This document shows, in pieces, positions 16,772 through 28,825 of a stretch of 64,000 nt of DNA. The translations under genes were made by a program, and so were the position numbers. Source of the stretch: JBGAJN01 sp044224905 (GTDB taxonomy: Bacteria > Verrucomicrobiota > Verrucomicrobiia > Limisphaerales > JBGAJN01). A model generated the notes under the pieces. It saw only the letters and a list, made by a program, of their open reading frames with translations. It had not been told where the DNA came from and ran no database searches. The DNA lies in the NCBI GenBank assembly GCA_044224905.1, contig JBGAJN010000001.1:434001-498000 (forward strand), given 5' to 3'. Each line of letters begins with the position of its first letter. Position 1 is the first letter of the stretch.

Positions 16772-17656
16772 TCAGGTGGTGCCGCGTTCCTGCCGCCGGA
16801 AATCCGTCGGTGCGAAGCCGGTGATCTTTTTGAAATCCTTGCTGAAGAAAAATTGGTCGCCATAGCCGACCTGACGCGCGATTTCCTTGATCGAGTCATC
16901 AGATTCAAGCAGACGGCGCTTGGCTTGATTGATCCGCTCGCGGCGCAGCCAGTCAATCGGACTCGTGCCCATGAACTCTTTGAACAGGCGCATGAAATGC
17001 GAGACGCTCATGCCACCGAGCGCGGCCAGTTCCGCGACGCGCAGCGGGCGATGGTAGTAAAGCTCCATTCGCTCCAGCGGCTTGCGCAACGACAGCGGCG
17101 CGACGGGTTCGCTCGGGTGCAAATTCCCCGTTCGCAAGCGCGCGTGAAACAACCGAGCGAACAAATCCGCCACGATCGCATGAATCCACGAAGGCGCATC
17201 GGCCTGCCGGCTTTGCATTTGTTTGAAGATGCGCTCGAAGAGCCGTTCCATCGGTCGCGGAGCGAGCGCTTCGATCACCGGCGAACGTTGCGCGGATAAG
17301 ATTGTACAAATGCGATCCAGCTGCGGGCCTTCGACGCGGATCCAGAAAACTTCCCATGGCTCGTCGGGGTCGGCCCAATACGCATGAGGATGATGACAGT
17401 TGATCCACGCCAGCGCGCCAGGCCCGACTGCAACCTCCCGCCCTTCCACGCGCACGACGCCCCTGCCACTGCGGCACCAGATGAGTTCATGGCCGGGGTA
17501 GTTTTCGCGCTCGATCCGGTGCTCCGGTCCCGCCTGCAAGTGCCCCGCACGAACCACGGTGTAGAACGCGTCGCGGTTCGGCCGCGCCGGCGTGGCATAG
17601 AGCGACACCAGAAATCGGGTAAGCTGGTTGCGGCGCGCCATGGCAGGATACTGCAT
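16772..17656 (-). CDS. AraC-family transcriptional regulator with cupin-like sensor
   Basis: A 294-residue regulator. The N-terminal half has an AraC-type beta-barrel pattern (HELIWCRSGRGVVRVEGREV, then GPGALAWINCHHPHAYW), suited to bind a sugar-like ligand. The C-terminal 100 residues form two helix-turn-helix units: LRVAELAALGGMSVSHFMRLF and IKEIARQVGYGDQFFFSKDF, followed by GFAPTDFR. It is divergent from the large secreted-enzyme cluster with 65 bp between the starts, so it is the natural candidate to control that cluster, as AraC proteins often do for polysaccharide-use genes. Control of the cluster is inference from position. Confidence 0.93.
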   Translation of the reverse strand: MQYPAMARRNQLTRFLVSLYATPARPNRDAFYTVVRAGHLQAGPEHRIERENYPGHELIWCRSGRGVVRVEGREVAVGPGALAWINCHHPHAYWADPDEPWEVFWIRVEGPQLDRICTILSAQRSPVIEALAPRPMERLFERIFKQMQSRQADAPSWIHAIVADLFARLFHARLRTGNLHPSEPVAPLSLRKPLERMELYYHRPLRVAELAALGGMSVSHFMRLFKEFMGTSPIDWLRRERINQAKRRLLESDDSIKEIARQVGYGDQFFFSKDFKKITGFAPTDFRRQERGTT

Positions 17657-17721
17657 AAAAATTTCCCAGATTGTCCATGGGGGAACGTCGAAATCAGTGT
17701 GATAGACTCGCGGTTGTCTCT
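17657..17721. promoter_or_regulatory. Divergent control region between the AraC gene and the large cluster
   Basis: Only 65 bp separate the two starts, so the promoters must overlap each other or extend into the genes. An imperfect inverted repeat AGAC-N8-GTCT lies at about 17704-17719 next to the cluster ATG. No firm -10/-35 pair was assigned. It is the only evident entry point for regulation of the 20-gene run. Confidence 0.4.
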
Positions 17722-20847
<3,126 letters not shown>

Positions 20848-20851
20848 CGCC

Positions 20852-22291
20852 ATGACTCGCGAACAACATTTCCTCTACGATTACAAACGCGGCATGGCGC
20901 GCCGCTGGTTTCTGAAAGAGTGCGGAGTGGGTCTCGGCTCCATCGCGCTCGCGTCGATGCTGGGCGAACAACGCGCGCAGGCCGCGCGGGCGACCGGGAT
21001 TGATCCGCTCACACCGCGGCTGCCGCATTACGCCGCGAAGGCCAAGCGCGTTATCTTCCTCTTCATGGCGGGCGCACCGAGCCACTTGGAGTTGTTTGAC
21101 AACAAGCCAGCGCTCACGAAATACGACGGCACGCTCCCACCAGCGGAGTTGCTCAAGGGCTATCGAGCCGCGTTCATCAATCCCAACTCCGCGCTGCTTG
21201 GCCCGAAGTTCAAGTTCGCCAAGCACGGCCAGTCGGGGACCGAGTTGCCGGAGTTGCTGCCGCATCTCTCGACGGTCTGCGATGATTTGTGCTTCGTGAA
21301 ATCAATGGCCACCGACGCATTCAATCACGCGCCCGGCCAGATTCTCATGAACACCGGCAACATGAACTTCGGCCGGCCGAGCATCGGCGCGTGGACGCTC
21401 TACGGCCTCGGCAGCGAAGCGAACGATCTGCCGGGCTTCGTCGTATTCAGCACCGGCATCAAGGGCACAAGTGGCGGCGCAGGCAATTGGGGCGGCGGCT
21501 TTCTGCCCTCGACGTATCAGGGCGTGATGTTCCGCAACACCGGCGATCCGATCCTCTACCTCGCAAATCCGCCGGGCGTGGACGCGCAACTCCAGCGCGA
21601 CTCGCTCGACACGCTGGCCAAGTTGAACCAACGCCGGCTCGACGTCACCGGTGATCCGGAAATTGCCTCGCGCATCAACTCGTTCGAGATGGCGTTCCGC
21701 ATGCAGTCGAGCGCACCTGAGCTTTCCGATCTTTCGAAGGAGCCGCAGCACATTCTCGACATGTATGGCGCCGGCCCGGGCAAGAGTGCTTACGCGAACT
21801 CGTGCCTCATGGCGCGACGACTCGTCGAACGTGGCGTGCGTTTCGTGCAAATTTTCCACGAGGCGTGGGACCATCACGGCGGTTTGGTCAACGGCCTCAA
21901 GACGCAGTGCAAGGAAACCGACCGACCGACGGCCGCATTGATCCGCGATCTGAAAGCCCGCGGCATGCTCGACGACACGCTGGTGATTTGGGGTGGCGAA
22001 TTCGGCCGCACGCCGATGGTTCAAGGCGGCACGAACGACGGTCGCGATCATCATCCGAACGCGTTCACGATGTGGATGGCGGGCGGCGGCACCAAGCCCG
22101 GCACGAGCATCGGCGAGACGGACGACTTCGGATTCAACGTCGTGCGCGATCGCGTTCACGTGCACGACTTGCAGGCAACGATTCTGCATCTCCTTGGTTT
22201 CGATCACACGAAGCTTACCTATAAATTTCAAGGCCTCGACATGCGGCTTACCGGCGTGGAAGGCGAGGTTGTGAAATCGATCCTGACCTGA
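20852..22291 (+). CDS. DUF1501 protein with Tat-like leader (first copy)
   Basis: A 479-residue protein starting 4 bp after the upstream stop, with GAAGGAG (20837-20843) as ribosome site inside the previous gene. The N-terminus has a twin-arginine-like segment RRWFLKECGVGLGS. The body shows the DUF1501 pattern: KRVIFLFMAGAPSHLELFD, an NHAPG stretch, VIWGGEFGRTPM and GRDHHPNAFTMWMAGGG, all shared with alkaline-phosphatase/sulfatase-fold enzymes and likely metal ligands (Asp/His). DUF1501 genes typically pair with PSCyt1/DUF1553 genes as here. Function is unproven; a hydrolase of sulfate or phosphate esters is suggested by the fold. Confidence 0.92.
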   Translation: MTREQHFLYDYKRGMARRWFLKECGVGLGSIALASMLGEQRAQAARATGIDPLTPRLPHYAAKAKRVIFLFMAGAPSHLELFDNKPALTKYDGTLPPAELLKGYRAAFINPNSALLGPKFKFAKHGQSGTELPELLPHLSTVCDDLCFVKSMATDAFNHAPGQILMNTGNMNFGRPSIGAWTLYGLGSEANDLPGFVVFSTGIKGTSGGAGNWGGGFLPSTYQGVMFRNTGDPILYLANPPGVDAQLQRDSLDTLAKLNQRRLDVTGDPEIASRINSFEMAFRMQSSAPELSDLSKEPQHILDMYGAGPGKSAYANSCLMARRLVERGVRFVQIFHEAWDHHGGLVNGLKTQCKETDRPTAALIRDLKARGMLDDTLVIWGGEFGRTPMVQGGTNDGRDHHPNAFTMWMAGGGTKPGTSIGETDDFGFNVVRDRVHVHDLQATILHLLGFDHTKLTYKFQGLDMRLTGVEGEVVKSILT

Positions 22292-22307
22292 GAAACTCCG
22301 GTCCTGC

Positions 22308-24854
22308 ATGAACACCGTCGTCAAATCGCTCGCGCTTTTCGCGTGTGCGGGCTTGTTGCTTTCGCCGCGCGTGAGCCACGCCGCGACCGCGAAGACCGAA
22401 ATCAATTTCTCCCGCGACATCCTGCCGATTCTTTCGGACAACTGCTTTCACTGCCACGGGCCGGATGAGAAGGAGCGCAAAGCGAAGCTGCGGTTGGATA
22501 CGAAGGAAGGCGCGTTCGCGAAAGCCAAGAGCGGCGAACCCGCCATCGTCCCGGGCAAAAGCAAAGACAGCGAACTCATCAAACGCATCGTCACGAAGGA
22601 CGAGGACGATTTGATGCCGCCGACGAAGTCGAATCGCAAACTCACACCGCAGCAGATCGAGTTGCTCAAGCGCTGGGTGGACACCGGCGCGGTATGGGGC
22701 AGGCACTGGGCCTATGAACTTCCTACGCGGCCTGAAATTCCCAACGTGAGCGCAGCAAAGAATTCCGTCCGCAATCCGATCGACAACTTCGTTATCGCGC
22801 GTTTGCAGAAGGAAGGACTGAAACCATCGCCTGAGGCCACGAAGGAGACGCTCATCCGCCGCGTGACGCTTGATCTCACCGGCGTGCCGCCGACGCCCGA
22901 GGAAGTGGACGCGTTCCTGGCTGACAAATCACCGACCGCTTACGAGAAGGTCGTGGACCGATTGCTCAAGTCGCCGCGCTACGGCGAGCGCATGGCTTGG
23001 GACTGGCTCGACGCCGCGCGTTACGCGGACTCGAACGGTTACCAAGGCGATCCCGAGCGGACGATGTGGCCGTGGCGCGACTGGGTGGTGAACGCGTTCA
23101 ACGCGAACATGCCTTACGACCAGTTCACGATTGAGCAACTCGCCGGTGATCTCCTGCCGAACGCGACGCGCGATCAGAAGCTCGCGTCTGGTTTTAATCG
23201 CAACAACATGCACAACGGCGAGGGCGGTCGCATCGCCGAAGAGACGCGCGTGGAGAACGTGTTCGACCGCGTCGAGACCACCGCGACGATCTGGCTGGGC
23301 GCCACGTTCACTTGCTGCCGTTGCCACGATCACAAATACGATCCCTTCACGCTGCGCGACTACTTCAGCCTCTATGACATCTACAATCAGATGTCCGAAA
23401 CGGGGCAGGGTCGCGGCGGCCAGGCCGTGCCCGTGATCGACATGTCCACACCCGTCGAGGAGGAGCGGGTAAAGAAGGCGGTCGTGAAATTCAACGCCGC
23501 CGTGAAAGAGGTCGAGGCGTTCGAGCTGAAGAAATTCCCGCGCGCCGAGGGCAAGCCGTTGATCGAATCCGCCGCGAGCGAATTGCCCGGCAACCTTCCC
23601 GCCACGCTCGCCCGGACTTTGCCGCAACGCCGCGGCGTGGATGCGTTGCTGGAGGCGATCGGCTATTTCGAGACAGACGGCAAGGATCCGGAGTACGTGA
23701 AGGTGTTGAAGAAGCTGCTCGCCGCCGTCCGCGAGCGCGACTCGGCGCAGAACAACATCACCAAGGTGATGATCATGGACCAGCTCGCGAAACCGCGCGA
23801 CACGTTCATCCTGAGCAAGGGAGCATACGACAAGGCCACGTCGAATCAGGTTTTCGCCGCAATGCCCGCGTCGTTGACTTCGAAACCGCAGGCGACCTCC
23901 GGCCAATCAACGAACCGCGCCAACCGCCTCGACCTTGCGCGCTGGCTCGTTGCGCCGGAGAACCCCCTCACGGCGCGCGTCACGGTGAATCGCTACTGGC
24001 AGACGTTCTTCGGCATCGGCCTCGTGAAGACCGTCGAGGATTTCGGCGTTCAAGGCGAGAAGCCGTCGCATCCCGAGTTGCTTGACTGGCTCGCGACGGA
24101 GTTCACGCGCAGCGGCTGGAATGTGAAGGCGTTGAACAAACTCATCGTCATGAGCGCGACCTACCGGCAGTCGTCGAAGGTCACGCCCGCGCTGATCGAA
24201 CGCGATCCGGAAAATCGTCTGCTCGCGCGTGGCCCGCGCTACCGCATGCCGTCGTGGATGCTGCGAGACGTCGCGCTCGCTGCCAGCGGTTTGCTCGTGG
24301 ACCAGCGCGGTGGCCCGTCCGTGAAGCCGTATCAACCAGAGGGCATCTGGGAAGAGGCGACCTTCGGCAAGAAGACCTACAAGCAGGACCACGGCGACGC
24401 GCTCTACCGCCGCAGCCTCTATGTCTTCTGGCGGCGCATCGTCGGCCCCACGATGTTCTTCGACAGCGCCGCGCGCCAAGTCTGCGAGGTGAAACAGAAG
24501 CGCACCAACACGCCGCTGCACGCGCTCTCCACGCTCAACGACACAACTTACGTTGAAGCCGCGCGCGCGCTGGCCGAGCGCGTGATGCTCGCCGCGCCCG
24601 AGTCCGATGCGCGCATCGAACAAGCCTTCCGCCTCGTCCTTTCGCGCAAGCCGACCGCCGCCGAAAAGAAAATCCTCCGCTCGCGTCTCGAAGCGTTGCA
24701 GCAGCAATTCACCGCGGACAAGACCGCCGCGCAAAAACTCCTCACCGTTGGCGAATCGAAATGCAACGAGAAGCTCCCCGCCACGGAAGTCGCCGCGATG
24801 ACGGGGCTCTGCCAGTTGGTCCTGAACCTCGACGAGGCCGTAAGCAAGGAATGA
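22308..24854 (+). CDS. PSCyt1/DUF1549/DUF1553 planctomycete-type cytochrome protein (second copy)
   Basis: Shorter paralogue (848 residues) of the protein at 17722, lacking most of its central insert. It has a signal peptide (to about residue 27), PSCyt1 with NCFHCHGPDEKERKAKLRLD, DUF1549 with LDAARYADSNGYQGD and a second haem-type motif TCCRCHDHKYDPFT, a helical linker, and DUF1553 with ARVTVNRYWQTFFGIGLVKT and QKRTNTPLHALSTLND. It begins 16 bp after the first DUF1501 gene, so two PSCyt1 proteins flank one DUF1501. The next gene starts one base after its stop. Confidence 0.92.
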   Translation: MNTVVKSLALFACAGLLLSPRVSHAATAKTEINFSRDILPILSDNCFHCHGPDEKERKAKLRLDTKEGAFAKAKSGEPAIVPGKSKDSELIKRIVTKDEDDLMPPTKSNRKLTPQQIELLKRWVDTGAVWGRHWAYELPTRPEIPNVSAAKNSVRNPIDNFVIARLQKEGLKPSPEATKETLIRRVTLDLTGVPPTPEEVDAFLADKSPTAYEKVVDRLLKSPRYGERMAWDWLDAARYADSNGYQGDPERTMWPWRDWVVNAFNANMPYDQFTIEQLAGDLLPNATRDQKLASGFNRNNMHNGEGGRIAEETRVENVFDRVETTATIWLGATFTCCRCHDHKYDPFTLRDYFSLYDIYNQMSETGQGRGGQAVPVIDMSTPVEEERVKKAVVKFNAAVKEVEAFELKKFPRAEGKPLIESAASELPGNLPATLARTLPQRRGVDALLEAIGYFETDGKDPEYVKVLKKLLAAVRERDSAQNNITKVMIMDQLAKPRDTFILSKGAYDKATSNQVFAAMPASLTSKPQATSGQSTNRANRLDLARWLVAPENPLTARVTVNRYWQTFFGIGLVKTVEDFGVQGEKPSHPELLDWLATEFTRSGWNVKALNKLIVMSATYRQSSKVTPALIERDPENRLLARGPRYRMPSWMLRDVALAASGLLVDQRGGPSVKPYQPEGIWEEATFGKKTYKQDHGDALYRRSLYVFWRRIVGPTMFFDSAARQVCEVKQKRTNTPLHALSTLNDTTYVEAARALAERVMLAAPESDARIEQAFRLVLSRKPTAAEKKILRSRLEALQQQFTADKTAAQKLLTVGESKCNEKLPATEVAAMTGLCQLVLNLDEAVSKE

Positions 24855-24855
24855 C

Positions 24856-26820
24856 ATGAGCAATTGGAGTTGTTGGATTGCCCTCGTTGCCACGACCGTC
24901 GCGGCATTCGCTGCTGACGCCGGCAAGTTCACCCTCACTGTCATTGACATCCCTGACGTGCAGCGTGGCTCGGGTCTCGCGATCGTGATGCAAACGCCGT
25001 CGGGCAAGACCTTCCTATACGACACGGGCAATGGCTATCCGTCCAAGACGAACCAGACCGGCTGGGTCGCCGAGCACAACACCGCGCGCGATTTGATTGC
25101 GCCATTTCTGAAGGAGCGCGGTATCTCGACTGTCGATGGCGTCGCGATCAGCCACGCGCACTACGATCACTTTGGCGGGCTCGCTTGGATGATGGACAAT
25201 TATCCGACGAAGAAGCTCTACGACGCCGGCTACAACTTTCCCGGTCAAGCCTCGACGGATTACACGGGTGAGCTCGGGCATTACGCCAAGATCCGCGAGA
25301 CGTTCAAAAAGCGCGGCGCGTATCAAGAGGCGCACACCGGCGACAAGCTGGCGTGGGATCCCGCGCTCGAGATCGAAGTTATCTCGCCGCCGAAGGAATT
25401 CTTCTCCGAGCCACACCCAGAGCGTCGCCCGAAAGCCGATCCGCCGGCGCATTATCTCGTGAACGCCAACTCGCTCGGCCTGCGCATCCGCCACGGCGAC
25501 GTTGTGTTCCTGCTGCCCGGTGACATTCAGGCGGAGGACCAGCGACAGAGTCTCTTGCCCTCGTTGGCCGCTGAGAAGTTCAAGTGCCACGTGCTCATCG
25601 CACCGGGCCACGGCATCCATTCGATTCCCGAGTTCGCCGAAGCCACGCGGCCTGAGGTTACGATCTGCTCCGTCTTCCCGCGTTACGCCAAGGGCAGTCC
25701 GGCGCCGAAAGTTTACGGCAAGGTCGGCTCAAAGGTTTATCTCACGGGCATTCACGGACGAGTCACCGTTGTGTCCGACGGCAAGAAGTTCATTGCCACG
25801 CCCGAGCGTGAAGCCGCAGAAACCAAGCCCGCTCCCGCGCCAAAAAAGAAGCCGGCAAATAATGCGGCGTTCAAATACGGCTCCCCGGATGAGCCGCTGT
25901 TGGAAAAGCTCTCGCTCGCCAAAGCCGCCGAGTCACTCGACCGCACTTCGCTGGTGTGGGTTCAGCAACGGAAATGCGGCGCCTGCCACACTACTTATCC
26001 GTATTTGATGTCCCGCGCGGCGCTTGGTGGTGAGCCATCGCCCGCGCTACAGCAGGTGAGAAAGTTTTTCGATGACCGCATCGCCAGCTGGGAGGCGGAC
26101 GCGAAAACGAACAAGCACATCCTCCGCGAGACGGTGGCCAACGCCGCATCGCTCGCCGTGCTCGATGCGCAGACGACGGGAAAACTTCAGCCGCTCACCC
26201 GCATCGCGCTGGACAAAATGTGGACCCTGCAACGCAAGGACGGGGCGTGGAGCTGGCCCAAATGCAGTTGGCCGCCGTTCGAGGTGGATGATTACTACGG
26301 GGCGCTTCTGGCAGCGCTCGGAGTCGGTCACGCGCCCGACGGTTACGCCCAAGGCGATTCCGCCAAGGCCGGTCTCGCGAAGCTTCACGCCTACTTCGAG
26401 AAAACTCCGCCTCCCAGCCTGCATCACAAGACCTGGCTGTTGTGGGCGTCGCTCAAGCTGGAAGGCGTAATGACCGCCGCGCAGCGCAAGGCAACCACCG
26501 AGGAATTGCTCGCCCTGCAACGGACTGATGGCGGCTGGTCGATGGAATCGCTCGGCAAGGATTGGGTGGGTCGAGAGGGCGAAAAGGCCAATGCCAACGC
26601 GCCCAGCGATGGCTACGGCACCGGTCTCGTCGTCTTCGTGCTCCGCCAGGCCGGCGTGCCCGCGACTCACGTCGCTCTGCAACGCGGCGTCGCTTGGTTG
26701 TCGTCGAACCAACGCGCCTCCGGCCGTTGGTTCACGCGTTCGATGAACGGCGTCGAGGAACATTTCATCAGCGATACGGCGACCGCGTTTGCCGTCCTCG
26801 CGCTCAAGGCTTGCGAATAA
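24856..26820 (+). CDS. MBL-fold hydrolase fused to CxxCH and terpenoid-cyclase-like toroid domain
   Basis: A 654-residue exported protein with three parts. After a short signal peptide (cleavage near AFA, residue 19), residues 22-320 form a ComEC-like metallo-beta-lactamase domain with SHAHYDHFGG and a GDIQ aspartate. A Pro/Ala/Lys linker (about 318-340) leads to a KCGACHTTYPYL motif (about 374), a possible haem site. The C-terminal 280 residues are an alpha-toroid of the squalene-cyclase/prenyltransferase type with QW-like repeats (LLALQRTDGGWS; GVAWLSSNQRASGRW). I know the C-terminal part from PVC proteins; the fusion to an MBL domain is unusual. It probably acts in the periplasm, and the DxDD cyclase motif is not evident, so it is likely not a cyclase. 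Confidence 0.85.
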   Translation: MSNWSCWIALVATTVAAFAADAGKFTLTVIDIPDVQRGSGLAIVMQTPSGKTFLYDTGNGYPSKTNQTGWVAEHNTARDLIAPFLKERGISTVDGVAISHAHYDHFGGLAWMMDNYPTKKLYDAGYNFPGQASTDYTGELGHYAKIRETFKKRGAYQEAHTGDKLAWDPALEIEVISPPKEFFSEPHPERRPKADPPAHYLVNANSLGLRIRHGDVVFLLPGDIQAEDQRQSLLPSLAAEKFKCHVLIAPGHGIHSIPEFAEATRPEVTICSVFPRYAKGSPAPKVYGKVGSKVYLTGIHGRVTVVSDGKKFIATPEREAAETKPAPAPKKKPANNAAFKYGSPDEPLLEKLSLAKAAESLDRTSLVWVQQRKCGACHTTYPYLMSRAALGGEPSPALQQVRKFFDDRIASWEADAKTNKHILRETVANAASLAVLDAQTTGKLQPLTRIALDKMWTLQRKDGAWSWPKCSWPPFEVDDYYGALLAALGVGHAPDGYAQGDSAKAGLAKLHAYFEKTPPPSLHHKTWLLWASLKLEGVMTAAQRKATTEELLALQRTDGGWSMESLGKDWVGREGEKANANAPSDGYGTGLVVFVLRQAGVPATHVALQRGVAWLSSNQRASGRWFTRSMNGVEEHFISDTATAFAVLALKACE

Positions 26821-26868
26821 AGACGGAGTGAAGCTGAACCGCCCTGCCGGCGTCGATTTGTCGCCACT

Positions 26869-27594
26869 ATGACAATTCATCTCCCGCTTCTGCTCCTGCT
26901 CACGACGCTTCCGGTTCTGGCCATCGATGATGCCGAACTCGTCACGGCCCACGGGTCGCTTTTGTTCGCCGATGATTTCAACCGCACGGAGAAAACTCCC
27001 GGCAAAGAGGACATCGGCGCCGGTTGGACCGCCAACAGCGGCTGGCGCGCGAAGGGCAACCAACAAGTCTTCCTGCGCGAGGGCGCGATGCACGTGATCA
27101 AGCACGCCGAGGCGGATCACGGCGTCGCCATCTTTCACGACGTGGCGTTTCAGGACGGCGCGGTGCAGATGCGCTTCAAGCTCGGCGCGGGCGATGATCT
27201 CGGCCTCGACTTCGTGGATCGTGAGTTAAAGACCGTTCATGCGGGGCATCTCGCGATGGCGCGGGTGACGTTGAAGGGCGTTACGATGACCGACTCGAAG
27301 ACTGGTGGAATGGATCTCAAGATTCAGGAACGCCGCAAGGCCGGCGACAAATCGCCCGAGCTCGCCGCGCTGCTCAAAACCAAGACCAAGAATTTCCCGC
27401 AGGAGTTGAGCGCCGACACTTGGCACACAATGCTCGTCGTGGTGGAGGGCGACGTGATGCGCGCGACGGTCGATGGCAAGTTGGTCGGCCAGTTCAAGAG
27501 CGAAGGCATTGCGCATCCCACCAAGCGCATGATCACGCTGGCCGTGAACAAATCCGCGTGGGTGGACGATCTCAAGGTTTGGAAGTTGAAGTGA
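26869..27594 (+). CDS. DUF1080-like secreted protein (concanavalin-type sandwich)
   Basis: A 241-residue exported protein: signal peptide to about residue 18, then a beta-sandwich of the 3-keto-disaccharide hydrolase/DUF1080 type with LFADDFNRTE near the start, GDDLGLDFVD in the middle and WHTMLVVVEGDVMRATVDG plus VDDLKVWKL at the end. Members bind or split sugars, including 3-keto-glycosides in some cases. It is about 50 bp from both neighbours, in line with the operon. It could be a carbohydrate-binding module alone; catalytic residues are not clear. Confidence 0.75.
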   Translation: MTIHLPLLLLLTTLPVLAIDDAELVTAHGSLLFADDFNRTEKTPGKEDIGAGWTANSGWRAKGNQQVFLREGAMHVIKHAEADHGVAIFHDVAFQDGAVQMRFKLGAGDDLGLDFVDRELKTVHAGHLAMARVTLKGVTMTDSKTGGMDLKIQERRKAGDKSPELAALLKTKTKNFPQELSADTWHTMLVVVEGDVMRATVDGKLVGQFKSEGIAHPTKRMITLAVNKSAWVDDLKVWKLK

Positions 27595-27643
27595 ACTCCT
27601 CAATTGCCCCCATCTCGGTTCGTGTTCACCACGAACTAATCAA

Positions 27644-28768
27644 ATGATTTTTCGACGCCTTGCCCTCATCGCCGCGCTGCTGGCTTCCATGGCCGCGCTA
27701 CCAGCCGCCGAGGCTCCGCCCGCTCGTCCGCTTCTGCTGGCGAATTACTATTGCTGGTATCACGGCGGACAACATTCGAAGCAGCCATTCTCGCAGTGGA
27801 CCTATCCTGCGTCCGATACGAACACGCTGGCGAAGCAAGCGCAGCGTCCCGGCGAACCACCGCCCAACAGCAGATTGCGTCCACTGGTCGGCCTCTACGA
27901 TAGCGCCGACCCGAAGGTAGCCGAGTGGCACGTGCAACTCGCGCAGGCGGCGGGCATTGATGCCTTTCTTGTGGATTGGTGGGACACCCACAACGCCCTC
28001 GATCAAAACGTGGATCGCGGCATCGTGGCGGCGGTGGAGAAATACGGGTTCAAATTCGCCCTGCTTGACGAACGCGCGCAGTTCCACGACACGCTGGAGA
28101 ACTATCAGGGCATGCTCGTCCGCGCGTTACGGCGCTACAAGGACAAGCCGGCTTACCTTCACCTCGATGGACGACCGGTCGTGTATCTCTATCAAGTCGC
28201 GGCCAACCCCGGTCTTTCCGCGGCGATGTTTCCGAAGTTGAAGCAACACGTCGAGGGCGAGGTCGGCCCCGTGTATTGGATCGTGGACAAGATCGCGCAC
28301 GACCCGAAGGCTGCGCGCGCCGGCGATGCCGATCGCGAGAAGCGCATTCCCGCCGACTGGCTCACCACACCGGGCGTGGACAGTTTCGGCTTTTACAGCA
28401 CCTTCTCGAATTTCCGCGCGCACAACTACGACGCTCTCGTCGGAAAATACCGCTACCTGACGAAGCTTACCCACCTTGCAGGAATGAAGATGCTTCTGCC
28501 CGTGCATCCCGGCCACGACAACTCCCATTTCGTGGAAAAGCCATACGTGATGCCGCGCCGCGATGGCCAGACGCTGCGCGACTACCTCTGCGCCGCGACG
28601 GATGCCGGGGCCGACTACATCATGGTCACGAGCTGGAACGAATGGCCCGAATCCACCGTTGTCGAGCCGTCATCCTCATGGCCCGATCCGTATCTCTACC
28701 TAAAAATTCTCGCCGAGTGGAAAGGCGTGAACTTCCACGCGCCGCCGGTTCCTGCGGTCGCGCGATAG
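27644..28768 (+). CDS. GH99-like glycoside hydrolase
   Basis: A 374-residue secreted protein of the GH99/WbsX-like fold. After a signal peptide (about 1-22) it reads LLANYYCWYHGG, followed by GIDAFLVDWWDTHNALD and, near the C-terminus, MVTSWNEWPESTVVEP. The WNEW...E.T..EP pattern is the hallmark of endo-alpha-mannanase/mannosidase GH99 relatives, where the glutamates are catalytic. Substrate cannot be fixed, as many related proteins act on unknown glycans. It belongs to the plus-strand cluster and is followed 57 bp later by an alpha/beta hydrolase. Confidence 0.8.
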   Translation: MIFRRLALIAALLASMAALPAAEAPPARPLLLANYYCWYHGGQHSKQPFSQWTYPASDTNTLAKQAQRPGEPPPNSRLRPLVGLYDSADPKVAEWHVQLAQAAGIDAFLVDWWDTHNALDQNVDRGIVAAVEKYGFKFALLDERAQFHDTLENYQGMLVRALRRYKDKPAYLHLDGRPVVYLYQVAANPGLSAAMFPKLKQHVEGEVGPVYWIVDKIAHDPKAARAGDADREKRIPADWLTTPGVDSFGFYSTFSNFRAHNYDALVGKYRYLTKLTHLAGMKMLLPVHPGHDNSHFVEKPYVMPRRDGQTLRDYLCAATDAGADYIMVTSWNEWPESTVVEPSSSWPDPYLYLKILAEWKGVNFHAPPVPAVAR

Positions 28769-28825
28769 CAGGAACATGGAAAACGCACTCGGCAGACTCG
28801 GGTCCGTCAGCGTAGGCTTGAGCCC

